This document shows positions 9,446 to 18,266 of a stretch of 64,000 nucleotides of DNA, in pieces (the stretch's first letter is position 1; each line of letters begins with the position of its first letter). Below the pieces are notes generated by a model. It was not told where the DNA came from. It did no database searches and was given only the letters and a program-made list of their open reading frames with translations. The position numbers and the translations under genes are program-made. Origin of the DNA: Marinobacter psychrophilus (GTDB taxonomy: Bacteria; Pseudomonadota; Gammaproteobacteria; Pseudomonadales; Oleiphilaceae); the NCBI RefSeq assembly GCF_001043175.1, contig NZ_CP011494.1:434001-498000 (forward strand), in the 5' to 3' direction.

Positions 9446-10021
9446 ATGCGAAATATTCGCAGCATTGCTGTTTTCTGTGGCTCCAACATGGGGGCCAGTT
9501 CTGTCTATGCCGAGCAGGCTGAGGCGCTTGGCGCGACGCTGGTGGAAAACGGCGTCACATTGGTTTACGGGGGCACGCACAAGGGCCTCATGGGGGTTCT
9601 GGCTGATGCAGTGCTTAGCCGGGACGGCCGCGCCCATGGGGTCATAACGGAACGCTTGCAGGCCAAGGGGCATATACATCCCAACCTGACGAACAGCGAG
9701 ATTGTACCGACCATGCGGACGCGCAAGGAGCGCATGGCAGAGCTTTCGGATGCCTTCATCGCATTGCCCGGTGGTATTGGAACCATGGAGGAATTCATGG
9801 AAGCCTGGACGCTTAACCAGTTAGGCGAATTGGACAAGCCTGTGGGCCTGCTTAATATTAACGGTTTTTTCGAGCCTTTCATGGCCTTTATCGACCAGAT
9901 GATCAAAGAGGCCTTCCTTCCGCCGTCTCATCGTCAATCCATGGTGCTGGAATCCGATCCCCAGCAGTTGCTGAATGGCCTGCGTAATTTCCAGCCAGTT
10001 ACCGTACCCAAGTGGCTTTAA
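9446..10021 (+). CDS. LOG family protein (nucleoside-5'-monophosphate phosphoribohydrolase type)
   Basis: This 191-residue cytosolic protein has a Rossmann fold with the LOG hallmarks: N-terminal SIAVFCGSNMG, VYGGTHKGLMG, and the catalytic PGGIGTMEE motif near residue 110. Proteins of this type cleave ribose 5-phosphate from nucleotides, including cytokinin precursors in plants and related compounds in bacteria. Length fits the family (about 190). It is transcribed alone. Its Shine-Dalgarno AAGGAG lies inside a perfect 12-bp palindrome AAGGAGCTCCTT (9430-9441), which could fold and limit initiation. The bacterial physiological substrate is not known. Confidence 0.9.
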   Translation: MRNIRSIAVFCGSNMGASSVYAEQAEALGATLVENGVTLVYGGTHKGLMGVLADAVLSRDGRAHGVITERLQAKGHIHPNLTNSEIVPTMRTRKERMAELSDAFIALPGGIGTMEEFMEAWTLNQLGELDKPVGLLNINGFFEPFMAFIDQMIKEAFLPPSHRQSMVLESDPQQLLNGLRNFQPVTVPKWL

Positions 10022-10063
10022 TGGCGCGGGCTTGACGGGCCTTGTCGCTCCAGTGTCATTCCA

Positions 10064-10500
10064 CTAGCCGATGGGAGCGGTGGAGTTAAGGGCGACACTT
10101 ACCCGATCCGCAAATTTAGCCGCCGCCACGGATAAGGTTCTGCCGCGCAACTGGGCACAGACCAGCGGAGCGGAGGGTAGGTCACGCCGACTAATCGGCG
10201 TGGACACTAGTTTATTATGATCGTCGTCCGACGCAGCACCGATTTTCACCTGAAAACCGATACTCTGAGCATCCACAAGCAGTCCACGCATCAGCTCGAA
10301 GGAGTCGGTTTCTGCCGAGACCTGCACGTTATTACAGCGTCGCAAAAGCACCGTATCCAACAACTCTCGCACGCCTAGTTCTGGGTCGGGCAGCACCATT
10401 GGATAATCCAGATATTCACTAAATCTGAGTCCGGGTTTGCCAGTTAGGGGATGCTGCCGCCCGATGGCCGGGTGCGGGTATCAGCACCTGAAAAGATGGT
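10064..10500 (-). pseudogene. Decayed LysR-family regulator, C-terminal effector domain
   Basis: Reading the minus strand, one frame (10399 to 10064) gives a stretch beginning MVLPDPELGVRELLD and containing LRRCNNVQVSAETDSF. This is the effector-binding half of a LysR-type regulator. The frame extends upstream as HPLTGKPGLRFSEYLDYP before hitting a TGA, and similarity then continues in another frame. The DNA-binding N-terminus is not found in the 150 bases further upstream. It is therefore a truncated, frameshifted remnant. The regulated pathway cannot be inferred. Confidence 0.65.
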
Positions 10501-10597
10501 CGATACGACAATTCGCATGGCGTTTATCAGCCGTATTCCCTGGATTTAAAAGCAGCAAAGCGACTTTGCCAGGTAACCCAGACAGTCTGACCGCGAG

Positions 10598-11091
10598 ATG
10601 CTGAACGGCGAAAGCTATTACCTGTGGGGCCGGCGCCACGGATTAAACGCAGTGGAACGGGCAGGGCGCCACGAGGTTAAAGTCGCGCCGGATAAAATGT
10701 ATCTCTATGTAAATGCTTGCACTTGTACCGAAAACAGAGCCTTGCTCCTGTCGCAGTCCTATCGTGCCGCTCTGAAATCACGCATCAACGAGCTTTTGCA
10801 GCCCTGGTAGGAAGAAATTGGCGTTACAGCCAATAGCTGGGGCATGAAAAAAATGAAAACCAAGTGGGGCAGTTGCAGCATAGACGTAAAGCGTATCTGG
10901 CTGAACCTAGAGCTTGCCAAAAAGCCCCCCGAGTGCCTTGAATACATACTGGTGCATGAACTGATCCCCTGCGTGAGCGCAGGCACAACGAGCGTTTTAA
11001 GGCGTTCATGAATACGCACCTGCCTGATTGGCGAGAGCGCAGAAATCTTTTGAATAAGATGCCGTTGGCTCACAATAGCTGGATTTATTGA
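10598..11091 (+). pseudogene. Broken YgjP-like metal-dependent hydrolase (DUF45) gene
   Basis: The sequence matches YgjP-type zinc proteases in order: LNGESYYLWGRR, YLYVNACT, then MKKMKTKWGSCS, RIWLNLELAKKPPECLEYI and the HEL metal site. A TAG at 10808-10810 interrupts the frame after LLQPW. At the catalytic HExxH motif the bases read HELI then a frameshift. Restoring one A (CC to CAC) would give HELIHLRERRHNERF, and the new frame does continue as RRHNERFKAFMNTHLPDW to a TGA at 11089. One stop plus one deletion inside the active site make it a non-functional relic. Confidence 0.8.
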
Positions 11092-11114
11092 TTTTAAATG
11101 ATGGGCACAGCCAA

Positions 11115-11145
11115 TAAAAAAGGCCCTACGTTTTCACGTAAGACC
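11115..11145 (-). terminator. Intrinsic terminator downstream of the tRNA-Arg remnant
   Basis: On the minus strand a 10-bp stem (GGTCTTACGT with ACGTAGGGCC, two G-U pairs) closes a GAAA tetraloop and is followed by a run of six T. It lies just past the tRNA 3' end and is the original tRNA terminator. Confidence 0.8.
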
Positions 11146-11154
11146 TGGAAAATA

Positions 11155-11203
11155 TGGTGCGCCCGACAGGATTCGAACCTGTGATCACTGCCTTCGGAGG
11201 GCG
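11155..11203 (-). tRNA. 3' half of tRNA-Arg (anticodon CCG), truncated
   Basis: On the minus strand the sequence shows the anticodon loop CTCCGAA with its 3' stem, a variable region, the T-arm ACAGG-TTCGAAT-CCTGT, the 3' acceptor strand CGGGCGC, A, and an encoded CCA. This matches bacterial tRNA-Arg(CCG). Upstream of the anticodon stem the expected D-arm and 5' acceptor strand are replaced by unrelated DNA (GGTAATTTCACACGGTG). It is the 3' half regenerated or left at an integrative-element junction, not a working tRNA. The true terminator is retained downstream. Confidence 0.8.
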
Positions 11204-11735
11204 GTAATTTCACACGGTGAGATGAGATGTTAGTCGGCATAAAGTGTGTTTTTCAACAGCTTATGACCGCTGTGCTAAAAAGGTTAAAACCTTTCTAGCA
11301 CAGATATTTACACGTTTTACGCCACTTGTGGGCACACGATTGTCCGGTTTCTGGTGTCGAACTTTGCCCAATTTGAGTTCTACCTAAATCGCTACTTCTC
11401 GATGAATTTGCTGAAATGCAGGGCTAAGCGATTCTAAAAATCGTCTGGTCTAAAGTGTCGCATTTTCGCCGAGGGTTCTGGCCACTGATTTCATGCGAAG
11501 CCTGCCACCCATTCCACGCGAAAGCTGCCACCCCGGCAGGTTGCCTGACTCACCCCATCGAAACCGTTCGGCACAGGATAACTTAACGGTACTCTGAGGC
11601 TTTTCATCCGGAGAAGACCAAATGCCTGCGGAGAGGTTATCCACGCGCAAGGTCAAAGAAGTTCTTCGCCTGAAATGGGAGCAAGGGCAGAACAACCGAC
11701 AGATTGCGGCGACCTGCGGCGTCAGCCGCCCCACG
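11165..11735. repeat. tRNA-junction / IS21-end segment, copy 1 of 2
   Basis: About 570 bases are nearly identical to 25217-25787 (constant offset 14,052 at both edges). The segment starts inside the tRNA-Arg T-stem, covers the truncated anticodon region, a strong inverted repeat, and the left end of an IS21-type element up to the start of istA. Copy 1 is still attached to the tRNA 3' end and terminator, so it is the older context. Confidence 0.85.
11270..11303. repeat. 16-bp inverted repeat beside the tRNA junction
   Basis: Arms CTGTGCTAAAAAGGTT and AACCTTTCTAGCACAG pair with one mismatch around a 2-base spacer. The same structure is at 25322-25355. It could be a terminator of the inserted element or a recombinase/protein binding site. 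Confidence 0.6.
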
Positions 11736-11800
11736 GCAAGCGAGTAACTTCGGTGTTTAGCCGAGGCCAGTCTGAGCTGGCCATTGCTGGAAGATCTGGG
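11622..11800 (+). pseudogene. 5' remnant of an IS21-type istA transposase gene
   Basis: ATG 11622 opens MPAERLSTRKVKEVLRLKWE, the N-terminal helix-turn-helix region of IS21-family IstA. After VSRPTASE a TAA (11745-11747) replaces the usual tyrosine codon, and the frame then reads LR...LSWPLLEDL, which also matches IstA. Similarity stops near 11800. Upstream (about 11455-11620) lie the repeated motifs typical of an IS21 left end, beginning TGTCGCATTTTCG. No istB follows, so only the left tip of the element remains. Confidence 0.7.
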
Positions 11801-11801
11801 T

Positions 11802-11900
11802 GAGTTGGGTCAGTTACTGCGCCGCGAGAACCTCTATAGTAACCAGCTTCTCGACTGGCGAAAGCAGTTGCAGCAAGGCGGTGAGGATGTACTGTCCAAG
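11802..11900 (+). pseudogene. Fragment of a second transposase (helix-turn-helix type)
   Basis: The frame reads ELGQLLRRENLYSNQLLDW, resembling the IGALLRREGLYSSHL region of a family of IS transposases. It is joined directly to the IstA fragment, so two insertion sequences were spliced together here. Only about 33 codons remain. Confidence 0.45.
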
Positions 11901-11985
11901 TCATCACCGCCCTTCCCATCTATCGGTACCACAAACCAGTTATTGGCTTGAGCTTGCGTTGGGCTGGAATTCTGTTGGTCGGCGC

Positions 11986-13725
11986 TCAATCAACAAGTGA
12001 GTTTTCGTGGTTACGCCCCATTACCTTTGCCTTATAAAGCTGTTGGTCAGCGCGTTTTATGGCCAGTTTTAGTGAACTCTCTTCAGGATAGATAATCGTC
12101 ACGCCAAGTGACGCAGTGTATGCCAGCTGCCCACCGTCAACCAGATCGGGTCCGATATCAACGGGGGTTGTTTCTAATGCCTGGCGCTGGCGTTCGGCAA
12201 TCCTCCTAGCCTGTTCTATATTGGTGCCAGGAAGCAGTGCGGTGAATTCTTCGCCGCCCGTCCGGCACAGTAAATCTCAAGCCCGTAACTGCTCTTGTCC
12301 GGTTTGCGCGAAGTCTTGCAGAACCAGATCACCCACATCGTGACCATAGAGGTCGTTAATGCGCTTGAAACGGTCTAGATCGATGGCGATCAGGCACAAG
12401 GGTTCGCCGTTTCGCCGGGCCCTGGCCATTTCCATGTCCGCCTATTTTTCCAGGCACCTTCGGTTACCGAGCCCAGTCAGCATGTCGGTCATGGCCTGTC
12501 GGGTTAACAGGTCTTCCAGCTTCTTTTGTTCGGTCAGGTCGAACACCATGGCCCGGCTGTACTGAAAACCATCGGAGTTTGTCTGGGTGTTGGCTTTGAT
12601 CGCGACCCGGAGGGTGCTGCGATCACGGCACATCAGTTCACACTCCACTGAGCCCCCATGGCCTTCCTCCAGAATTCGCCGGAAAGCTTCATCAAAGGCG
12701 CCCCGGGTTTCTGAGGTAACCAGTTCACGATACAGCTGTTTGCCAATGAGTTCGTCAGCGCTGTAGCCCAGCCACTGCAGCTCGGTACGGTTGATCTTGA
12801 GGATCACGCCGTGTTCGTTAAGGGAGTGGTATCCACAGGGCGCGTGTTCGACGAGATCGAAGAGTTCCCGGGCGTAATCTATTGTTTCCAGCAATAGTTT
12901 CTGCGCACAGGCCCTCAGAGTTCGCTGGTGGTGATTGGTCAGTACCCAGCCACTAACAAAGGCAATCGCCAGCACATAAACGAGCACCACTAACGCCCCG
13001 CTCCAAGGGTTTTCAGCCAGCAGGTAGGTGAGGCCTGGGTGCCCAGCAGCCCAAGGGCTTGCCCGCTCTGGCTGCGGAAATGGTGAGTGCTGATGTCATG
13101 GGTACGGGAAAAAATCAGGTGGTCACCGAGAAGCGCTTCGCCCCGGTTGGAGGAACTCATAGCCTGCCCGAACACGGGCGCGGTAACGTCCACAACAGCC
13201 GTGGTGATTTCCGGGCCGGCAGCTCCTGGCCGAAGGTAGGGAGATGCGACATAAAGATTACGCGCCTTCAATGTCATGGCATCCCGGAAGTACAAGGCAC
13301 CTGCATGGACCGGATTAGCTGCTGCTGATGTGGGACTCTGTGTAAGGAAGTGTTCATCACCGTTTGTGTCAATTAGGGCCAGGCGGGTATAGCGGCCGAA
13401 GTGGTTTAATAGGGTGCTGAAGATCGCCCCCAAGTGGCCCCGATTCTGTTTTAGAAGGCGTTCCTGATAGGGCAATTGGGTTTCTTGCGCATTGCTGAGG
13501 TACTTCACCACAGAGGGAAACTCTGCAATGGCCAAAGAGTGATTCAGGCTCGTTTCAGGTCTTGCAGGAGTACATCATATTCGGCCCCCAGCAGCGCCTG
13601 GGCTGTTATGCGGGCACTCTCCACCCGACTTCAATGTTCGACCAGAAAAGCGGCACCAATGTCGAGGTGATCAGTAACTCAGGTATCAGTGTGGCCAGGG
13701 CCAGGCGTTTACTCAGTCTCTTCAT
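11986..13725 (-). pseudogene. Decayed membrane sensor diguanylate cyclase (PAS-GGDEF)
   Basis: Read on the minus strand from ATG 13725, the gene encodes MKRLSKRLALATLIPELLIT (a membrane segment), a periplasmic sensor (SVVKYLSNAQETQLPYQERL), and a second membrane helix (LVYVLAIAFVSGWVL). A PAS domain (FDLVEHAPCGYHSLNEHG) and a GGDEF domain follow, with LIAIDLDRFKRIND, GGEEF and a C-terminal end near 11986. It is broken by frameshifts near 13620 and 13020, a TAG at about 12440, and a TGA just before the GGEEF motif. Its start overlaps the stop of the upstream GGDEF-EAL gene (ATGA), so the two formed an operon. It probably made c-di-GMP before decay. Confidence 0.8.
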
Positions 13726-16301
13726 GATGCCGCGGGATTCACCGGCAAGAGGTCAGGCAGTTTTTTCAACTCGGCCAGAGGCATCGGCCGGGCAAACAGA
13801 AACCCCTGCAGGATATCGCAGTGCCGGCGGGCCAGGTCTTCCTGCTGTTCCCGGGTTTCTACCCCTTCCGCAACCACGGTCATATCCATGTGATGAGTCA
13901 TGGTGATCACGGCCTCAACGATGGCGGCCACCTTGTGATCTGTTGCGATTTTCTCCACAAAGCTGCGATCAAGTTTCACTTTGTGAACGGGCAGGTCCTG
14001 AAGGTAACTCAGGCTGGAATAGCCAGTCCCGAAATCATCCAGGACCATGCGTACGCCCAGGGTTTTCAGGGTTTCCATCAGCTCGATCACCGGCTTGTCT
14101 CCGTCCAGCAGGACGCTTTCAGTTACTTCCATTTCCAGCAGTTGCGGCGGCAGGCCGGTTTCGTTGAGTACCCGGCGGACGTCGTCAAGGAAGCCGTCAC
14201 GAACAAACTGCAGTGATGATATGTTGACTGCAACCGGCAATGCCTGCCCTCTATGGGCATTGAAGTCTGCCATTTCTGCGCAGGCCTGCTCGAGAATCCA
14301 GAGGCCTAGGGGCACTATCTGGCCGGTTTGCTCGGCCAGTGGAATGAATTCACCGGGGGAGACCATCCCCCGGGTGGGATGATGCCACCGCACCAAAGCT
14401 TCCACACTGCGCATGTGTCCGGTAACGGCGTCCACCAGCGGCTGGTAATGGATTTCAAACTGGTTTTCCTTCAGCGCGGCGTGAAGGTCATGCCTCGTAT
14501 TTACGCTGAGCCGGTGGTGCTCGGTTTTCTGATAACTGTACCATTGCCAGGTGTTTCTGCCCTGCCGCTTAGCCCGCTCCAGGGCAAGGCCGGCAAATCG
14601 GAGCAGTTCATAGGGGGCGGCCAGAGGCCCGCCGTTACAGGCAATCCCGATGCTGGCACTGATTTGAACCATCTGGCCATCCACGTCGATCGGCTGAGCA
14701 ATGTTAGCCAATATACGCTTAGCCAGCTGGATGACCTCGTTTCGGTTCGTGTAGCCGGCTACCAACAGGCCAAACTCATCCCCATCCAGTCGGGCAACGG
14801 TCGCCTCAGGCTCGATCAGATCTGTCAGGCGCTGGGCAATGGTGATGAGTACCTGGTCGCCCACAGGGCGTCCTAGGTCATCATTAATATGTTTGAACCC
14901 GTCCAGGCCCAGATACATGGCGGCCAACGATACACGCCCATCATCCGCAGTCAATGCGTCACGCAGTGTCGCTTTAAACAAGGCCTCGTTAGGTAAGCCA
15001 GTTAGCAGGTCATAGGTTGCCTGAAAGGTAATCTGAGCTTGCTGCTCCTTTTGGTGGCTAATATCTTGCAGGGTGCTGATGAAGTGAGTGCAGAGGCCTT
15101 CCGTGTCAAACACGGGGCTGACCCGGAGATGGTTCCAAAAAGTCGTGCCGTCTTTCCGATAGTTAATCAGCTCAACGTTAATCTTGGTTTGATGGCGCAA
15201 GCCGCGCTCTATGGTTTCGACGGCTTCCGCTGATGTGTTTTCGCCATTAAGAACGTGCCAGCTATGCCCAACGATGTCGCTGTGGGTATAACCGGTTATT
15301 TCTGAAAACGCCGGGTTGGCATAGACCATCAGCATCTCTGGATGGAGTGCGTCTACCATAACGATACCGCTGGGATTTGCTTCTATGCCACGTTTGAGCA
15401 GGCGCATTTCCGCATCCTGATCTTTGCTATCGGTAATGTCTCGGCAGATACCGTAGACGCCAACAATCTCACCCTGAATGGTGACCGGAAAGTTGGTGAT
15501 CTCCAGAAAGTAGGGGTGGCCAGCTGCGTGGTTTCGTATGGTTTCGTAGGTGATGGTCTCACCGTTTTGGGCTCTGTCAAACGCCTTCTGGGATAGTGCG
15601 CGGTGCTCAAGTTCAACAAAGTGATTGAAGTGTAGGCCATACAAGCGATCTGCCGTATAGCCGGTAATGCCTTCCATAGCCGTGTTACAGCTCTGGAAGT
15701 GGCCACCCATATCAAAGAGGCACATTCCATAAGGATGGTTATCGAACAGGGCTTGATGCTGCTCGGAGAGGACGTAAAAGTCTTCCGTATCCCGGTGGCG
15801 GAGAATGGCCAGTGCGGTGAGGGAAGCGCCCCGGGCTAGATTGCGCTGAGCTTCTGCGGTCGGGCTAGCGGGTGCAGAATAGTAGGTGGCGAAGGTGCCC
15901 AGGAGCTCCTTCTTCGAGGTTAGAATTGGCATTGACCAGCAGGCAATCACTCCCTCTGCCTCAGCAATGTCACGGTAACCGTCCCAGCAGCGATCTTTCT
16001 GAATATTTTCAGTAATAACCAGGTTTTTGGTGAAGGCCGCCGTGCCGCAAGTGCCCATGTTCTCAGCCACTGGAATGTCCTGCATGGCCCGGAAAAAATC
16101 ATCAGAAAACCGGCTGGTGGGCATTAGGCTTAGATTCTTGGTGTCCGGGTTAAACCGCATGATGGAAACCAGCGCACCGGGCATCATACTATCGGCCCAG
16201 ACAGCTATCGCGTCCAGGGTCTGTTCCAGCGGGCGTTGCTGTGCGATCAATTCATGGATTTCCTGCTGCGCTTTCAGCACAGAAAATTCAATGTCACTCA
16301 T
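13722..16301 (-). CDS. GAF-PAS-PAS-GGDEF-EAL protein, probable c-di-GMP enzyme
   Basis: This 859-residue cytosolic protein has a GAF domain (about 15-170; NMGTCGTAAF), PAS1 (about 180-295; NHPYGMCLFD), PAS2 (about 300-420; GIMVVDALHPEML type start) and GGDEF (about 430-590). The GGDEF active-site motif reads LDGDEF, so one glycine is changed. An EAL domain (about 605-855) has VEALVRWHHP, NISSLQF, DDFGTGYSS and an E-G-V-E loop. All expected phosphodiesterase motifs look present, so hydrolysis of c-di-GMP is the likelier activity and cyclase activity is uncertain. It heads a two-gene operon and points away from the riboswitch-controlled fibre locus beginning 600 bases further on. Confidence 0.9.
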   Translation of the reverse strand: MSDIEFSVLKAQQEIHELIAQQRPLEQTLDAIAVWADSMMPGALVSIMRFNPDTKNLSLMPTSRFSDDFFRAMQDIPVAENMGTCGTAAFTKNLVITENIQKDRCWDGYRDIAEAEGVIACWSMPILTSKKELLGTFATYYSAPASPTAEAQRNLARGASLTALAILRHRDTEDFYVLSEQHQALFDNHPYGMCLFDMGGHFQSCNTAMEGITGYTADRLYGLHFNHFVELEHRALSQKAFDRAQNGETITYETIRNHAAGHPYFLEITNFPVTIQGEIVGVYGICRDITDSKDQDAEMRLLKRGIEANPSGIVMVDALHPEMLMVYANPAFSEITGYTHSDIVGHSWHVLNGENTSAEAVETIERGLRHQTKINVELINYRKDGTTFWNHLRVSPVFDTEGLCTHFISTLQDISHQKEQQAQITFQATYDLLTGLPNEALFKATLRDALTADDGRVSLAAMYLGLDGFKHINDDLGRPVGDQVLITIAQRLTDLIEPEATVARLDGDEFGLLVAGYTNRNEVIQLAKRILANIAQPIDVDGQMVQISASIGIACNGGPLAAPYELLRFAGLALERAKRQGRNTWQWYSYQKTEHHRLSVNTRHDLHAALKENQFEIHYQPLVDAVTGHMRSVEALVRWHHPTRGMVSPGEFIPLAEQTGQIVPLGLWILEQACAEMADFNAHRGQALPVAVNISSLQFVRDGFLDDVRRVLNETGLPPQLLEMEVTESVLLDGDKPVIELMETLKTLGVRMVLDDFGTGYSSLSYLQDLPVHKVKLDRSFVEKIATDHKVAAIVEAVITMTHHMDMTVVAEGVETREQQEDLARRHCDILQGFLFARPMPLAELKKLPDLLPVNPAAS

Positions 16302-16880
16302 GGTGCTGCAGTCCGTTCTGCTGTGGGGCTAGAAGCGGAAAGCTGCTCCAGCGAAACCGTAGTGAGATGTTCAAACAAGTGCACCCGAGGAACTGATTTG
16401 GCAGGCTTAACATGATTTTTTTATGCTTCTGTGTAATGGTTTGGCTCAGAGATAGATATTCTACTATAGCATTGAAATGGGTGACCTATATGGTGCATAT
16501 CAAACGTTCATTAGACCGAGTGTTGCACTTGGAAGCTGCCCAGCCTCACCTCGTTGACTACTTGAACAAACTCGCTAGAAGACTGTGCAGCTTAGTTAAT
16601 TTTGTCGTGCTTCGCACAGATTACGGGGTGACTGGAGTGCTGTTCGGAATTCGTTGGCCACTACAAAATTCCATTCGCGGTTTTCTGAGTTTACCCTTAA
16701 GCCACTTCCAACTTTGGCAGATTCCTGACGATTTCTTGTGCCTTTAAGCTGGGCAGTCATCATCATTCCCTAATCTATTTGTCTAACCAGCAGGCCAGAG
16801 GGTCATTCTGCAGTATCTGACAGGCGTACGACTTCACCTACTTGCGAGGAAAGCAGATCTTAGCTACCTTAAAAATTATA
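16302..16880 (+). other. Intergenic region between the GGDEF-EAL gene and the fibre locus
   Basis: About 580 bases. A 111-codon frame at 16412-16747 has no recognisable domain or ribosome site and is not called. The last part (16798-16860) resembles 17960-18010, upstream of the second riboswitch, showing that the duplicated unit began before the aptamer. Promoters for the divergent genes should lie here. Confidence 0.5.
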
Positions 16881-16965
16881 AAAAAGTGAACCTGTCGAAA
16901 AGTAATAACGCAAAGTTACCGTTCGAGCGGACTTAACAGCTCTATGACAGCGGGAACGCCTACAT
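16881..16965 (+). ncRNA. GEMM-I (c-di-GMP-I) riboswitch relic, copy 1
   Basis: The sequence aligns with the two intact copies downstream: TGAACCTGTCGAAAAG, ACGCAAAGTTACCG, then GCTCTATGACAGCGGGAACG. The conserved GAAA tetraloop, ACGCAAAG and GACAGCGGGA segments are kept. However, the second strand of the first hairpin reads AGTAATAACG where the others have GGCGGGGACG, so that stem no longer pairs well. Ligand binding is doubtful. It lies about 135 bases before the first DUF4402 gene. Confidence 0.6.
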
Positions 16966-17099
16966 TTCATGTATGTCTTCCGAGTATGTGTTCGCTGCAT
17001 CCGCCTTCACCGTTGTGTGTTCGAATCCTCCCCGACGGGTATTAAATCAAGCAATTGCTAATCGTCATAATCCGGCGGCATGCTTACAGGGAAATCACC

Positions 17100-17651
17100 A
17101 TGAACTCATCTATTTTCCTTAACAAAACTTTTCGACGTGCTGCGCTGGCTTCGGCTTTTACGCTCTGGGCATTTGGGGCGCCTAGCAGTTTCGCTGCCGG
17201 CGCTACAAGCAATTCGAGCGCCACCGTAATCGTACCAATCGCAATCACAAACTCGGCGGATCTGAATTTCGGTAAATTTGCGCCTGGCGCCGGTGGCGAC
17301 GTGACCGTTGCCACCGATGGTGTCCGAACAGCAAGCGGGCCTATTCTGTCTTCCGCAGGTTCCACTCCAGCCGCCGCCAAATTCGACGTCACGGGTGATA
17401 ACAGCGCGACCTATGGTATTACTTGGTCTGGTGCTGCCATGCTGACTGACTCCGTTTCTTCGGAGACTATGGCTTTGAGCAAGATAAGTGACCTTACCGC
17501 TGCCGGTGTAACAAACGGTGAAGTTACAAGCGGTGAGCTGGGCGCTGGCGGCGCCCAGTCCATCTACCTGGGTGGCGAGCTGTCCGTTACTTCAGGCCAG
17601 GCTAATGGTACTTATATTGGCGACGTGACAGCGACTGTAGAGTACAACTAA
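17100..17651 (+). CDS. DUF4402 pilin-like protein, paralogue 1
   Basis: This 183-residue secreted protein starts at ATG 17100 (MNSSIFLNKTF) with an AGGGAAA ribosome site 9 bases upstream. A signal peptide of about 30 residues ends near SFAAGA. The mature protein shows the DUF4402 pattern: SSATVIVPIAIT, LNFGKFAPGAGGDVTVA, GPILSSAG..AAKFDVTG, GAGGAQSIYLGGELSV and a terminal GDVTATVEYN. DUF4402 proteins are small beta-sandwich secreted proteins often encoded with chaperone-usher genes, so a fibre subunit role is likely. It is closely related to the next two genes, which arose by tandem duplication. The strong C-terminal YN ending is shared by all four paralogues. Confidence 0.85.
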   Translation: MNSSIFLNKTFRRAALASAFTLWAFGAPSSFAAGATSNSSATVIVPIAITNSADLNFGKFAPGAGGDVTVATDGVRTASGPILSSAGSTPAAAKFDVTGDNSATYGITWSGAAMLTDSVSSETMALSKISDLTAAGVTNGEVTSGELGAGGAQSIYLGGELSVTSGQANGTYIGDVTATVEYN

Positions 17652-17696
17652 ACGTCCGCCTAACTCGAGAAAAGCGAGTGCCAATCGGATGATTGC

Positions 17697-17880
17697 GCTG
17701 ATGCATCTCGACCTGCGGCTGCCGGCTGACAAAGCACCGGTTCTGGCGTTTGTTGTGGAGCGAAGTGGCAACCAGTCCGTTTATGGCTATTTGACCATCA
17801 GCCTTACTCCGCATAGCGGTAGCGAGCAGGTGATTACCCGCGCCAACGGCGTTGCAATCTATACACCAAACCCTAGATAT
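17697..17880 (+). pseudogene. Duplicated fragment of the fimbrial chaperone gene
   Basis: About 180 bases closely match 21066-21245 of the intact chaperone gene. Translation reads HLDLRLPADKAPVLAFVVER and YGYLTISLTPHSGSEQ, matching HLDLRRPADKAPVLGFVMER in the chaperone. Similarity ends abruptly at YTPNP. It sits between pilin paralogues 1 and 2, so a duplication or gene-conversion event carried a piece of the downstream gene into the pilin cluster. It lacks a signal peptide and the first domain. Confidence 0.8.
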
Positions 17881-18049
17881 ATGGGGTTTGGCGAGGTTTC
17901 TGCGTAACGTTTGGCCTCAAGAATCGCTGACAACGTTGTGCTTTCTATGCTGAACCAGAGTAGTGAAGGGCTGTCCTGCAGTATTTGGACAGGTACGTGA
18001 CTTTGCTTATTTACTAAAAAAGCAAATCTCAGTTAGTGTCAAATTGTAG

Positions 18050-18131
18050 AAAAGGTAAACCCGTCGAAAGGCGGGGACGCAAAGTTACCGGTCTAACGGA
18101 CTAAACCGTCCTATGACAGCGGGACCGCCAA
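18050..18131 (+). ncRNA. GEMM-I riboswitch (cyclic-di-GMP-I type), copy 2
   Basis: The sequence carries the GEMM-I hallmarks in order: GGTAAACCCGTC-GAAA-GGCGGGGACGCAAAG, forming the GNRA-capped hairpin with the ACGCAAAG strand. The second hairpin region TTACCGGTCTAACGG ... CCGTCCTATGACAGCGGGACCGCC follows. The closing P1 pairs GGT with ACC. It resembles the well-studied Vibrio Vc2 aptamer almost segment for segment. It lies 135 bases before pilin paralogue 2. Between them a run of seven C (18195-18201) could pair with the AGGGGA ribosome site (18255-18260). That is a plausible expression platform but is inferred only. Confidence 0.88.
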
Positions 18132-18266
18132 CATTTATGTGTTTTTTCGGATGCAGTTTTATTGTGTCCGCCGCACCAAGATTGTGTTTTCGGACCCCCC
18201 CGACTGGTATTAAACCAAGCAGTTGTTAACCGTCAATCCGGCGGTATGCTTAATAGGGGAATTTTA

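Noticed and set aside
13059..14876. Plus-strand frames through the GGDEF-EAL gene
   Set aside because: All are antisense shadows of the minus-strand gene.
16412..16747. 111-codon frame upstream of the fibre locus
   Set aside because: No ribosome site, no domain and unusual composition; probably chance.
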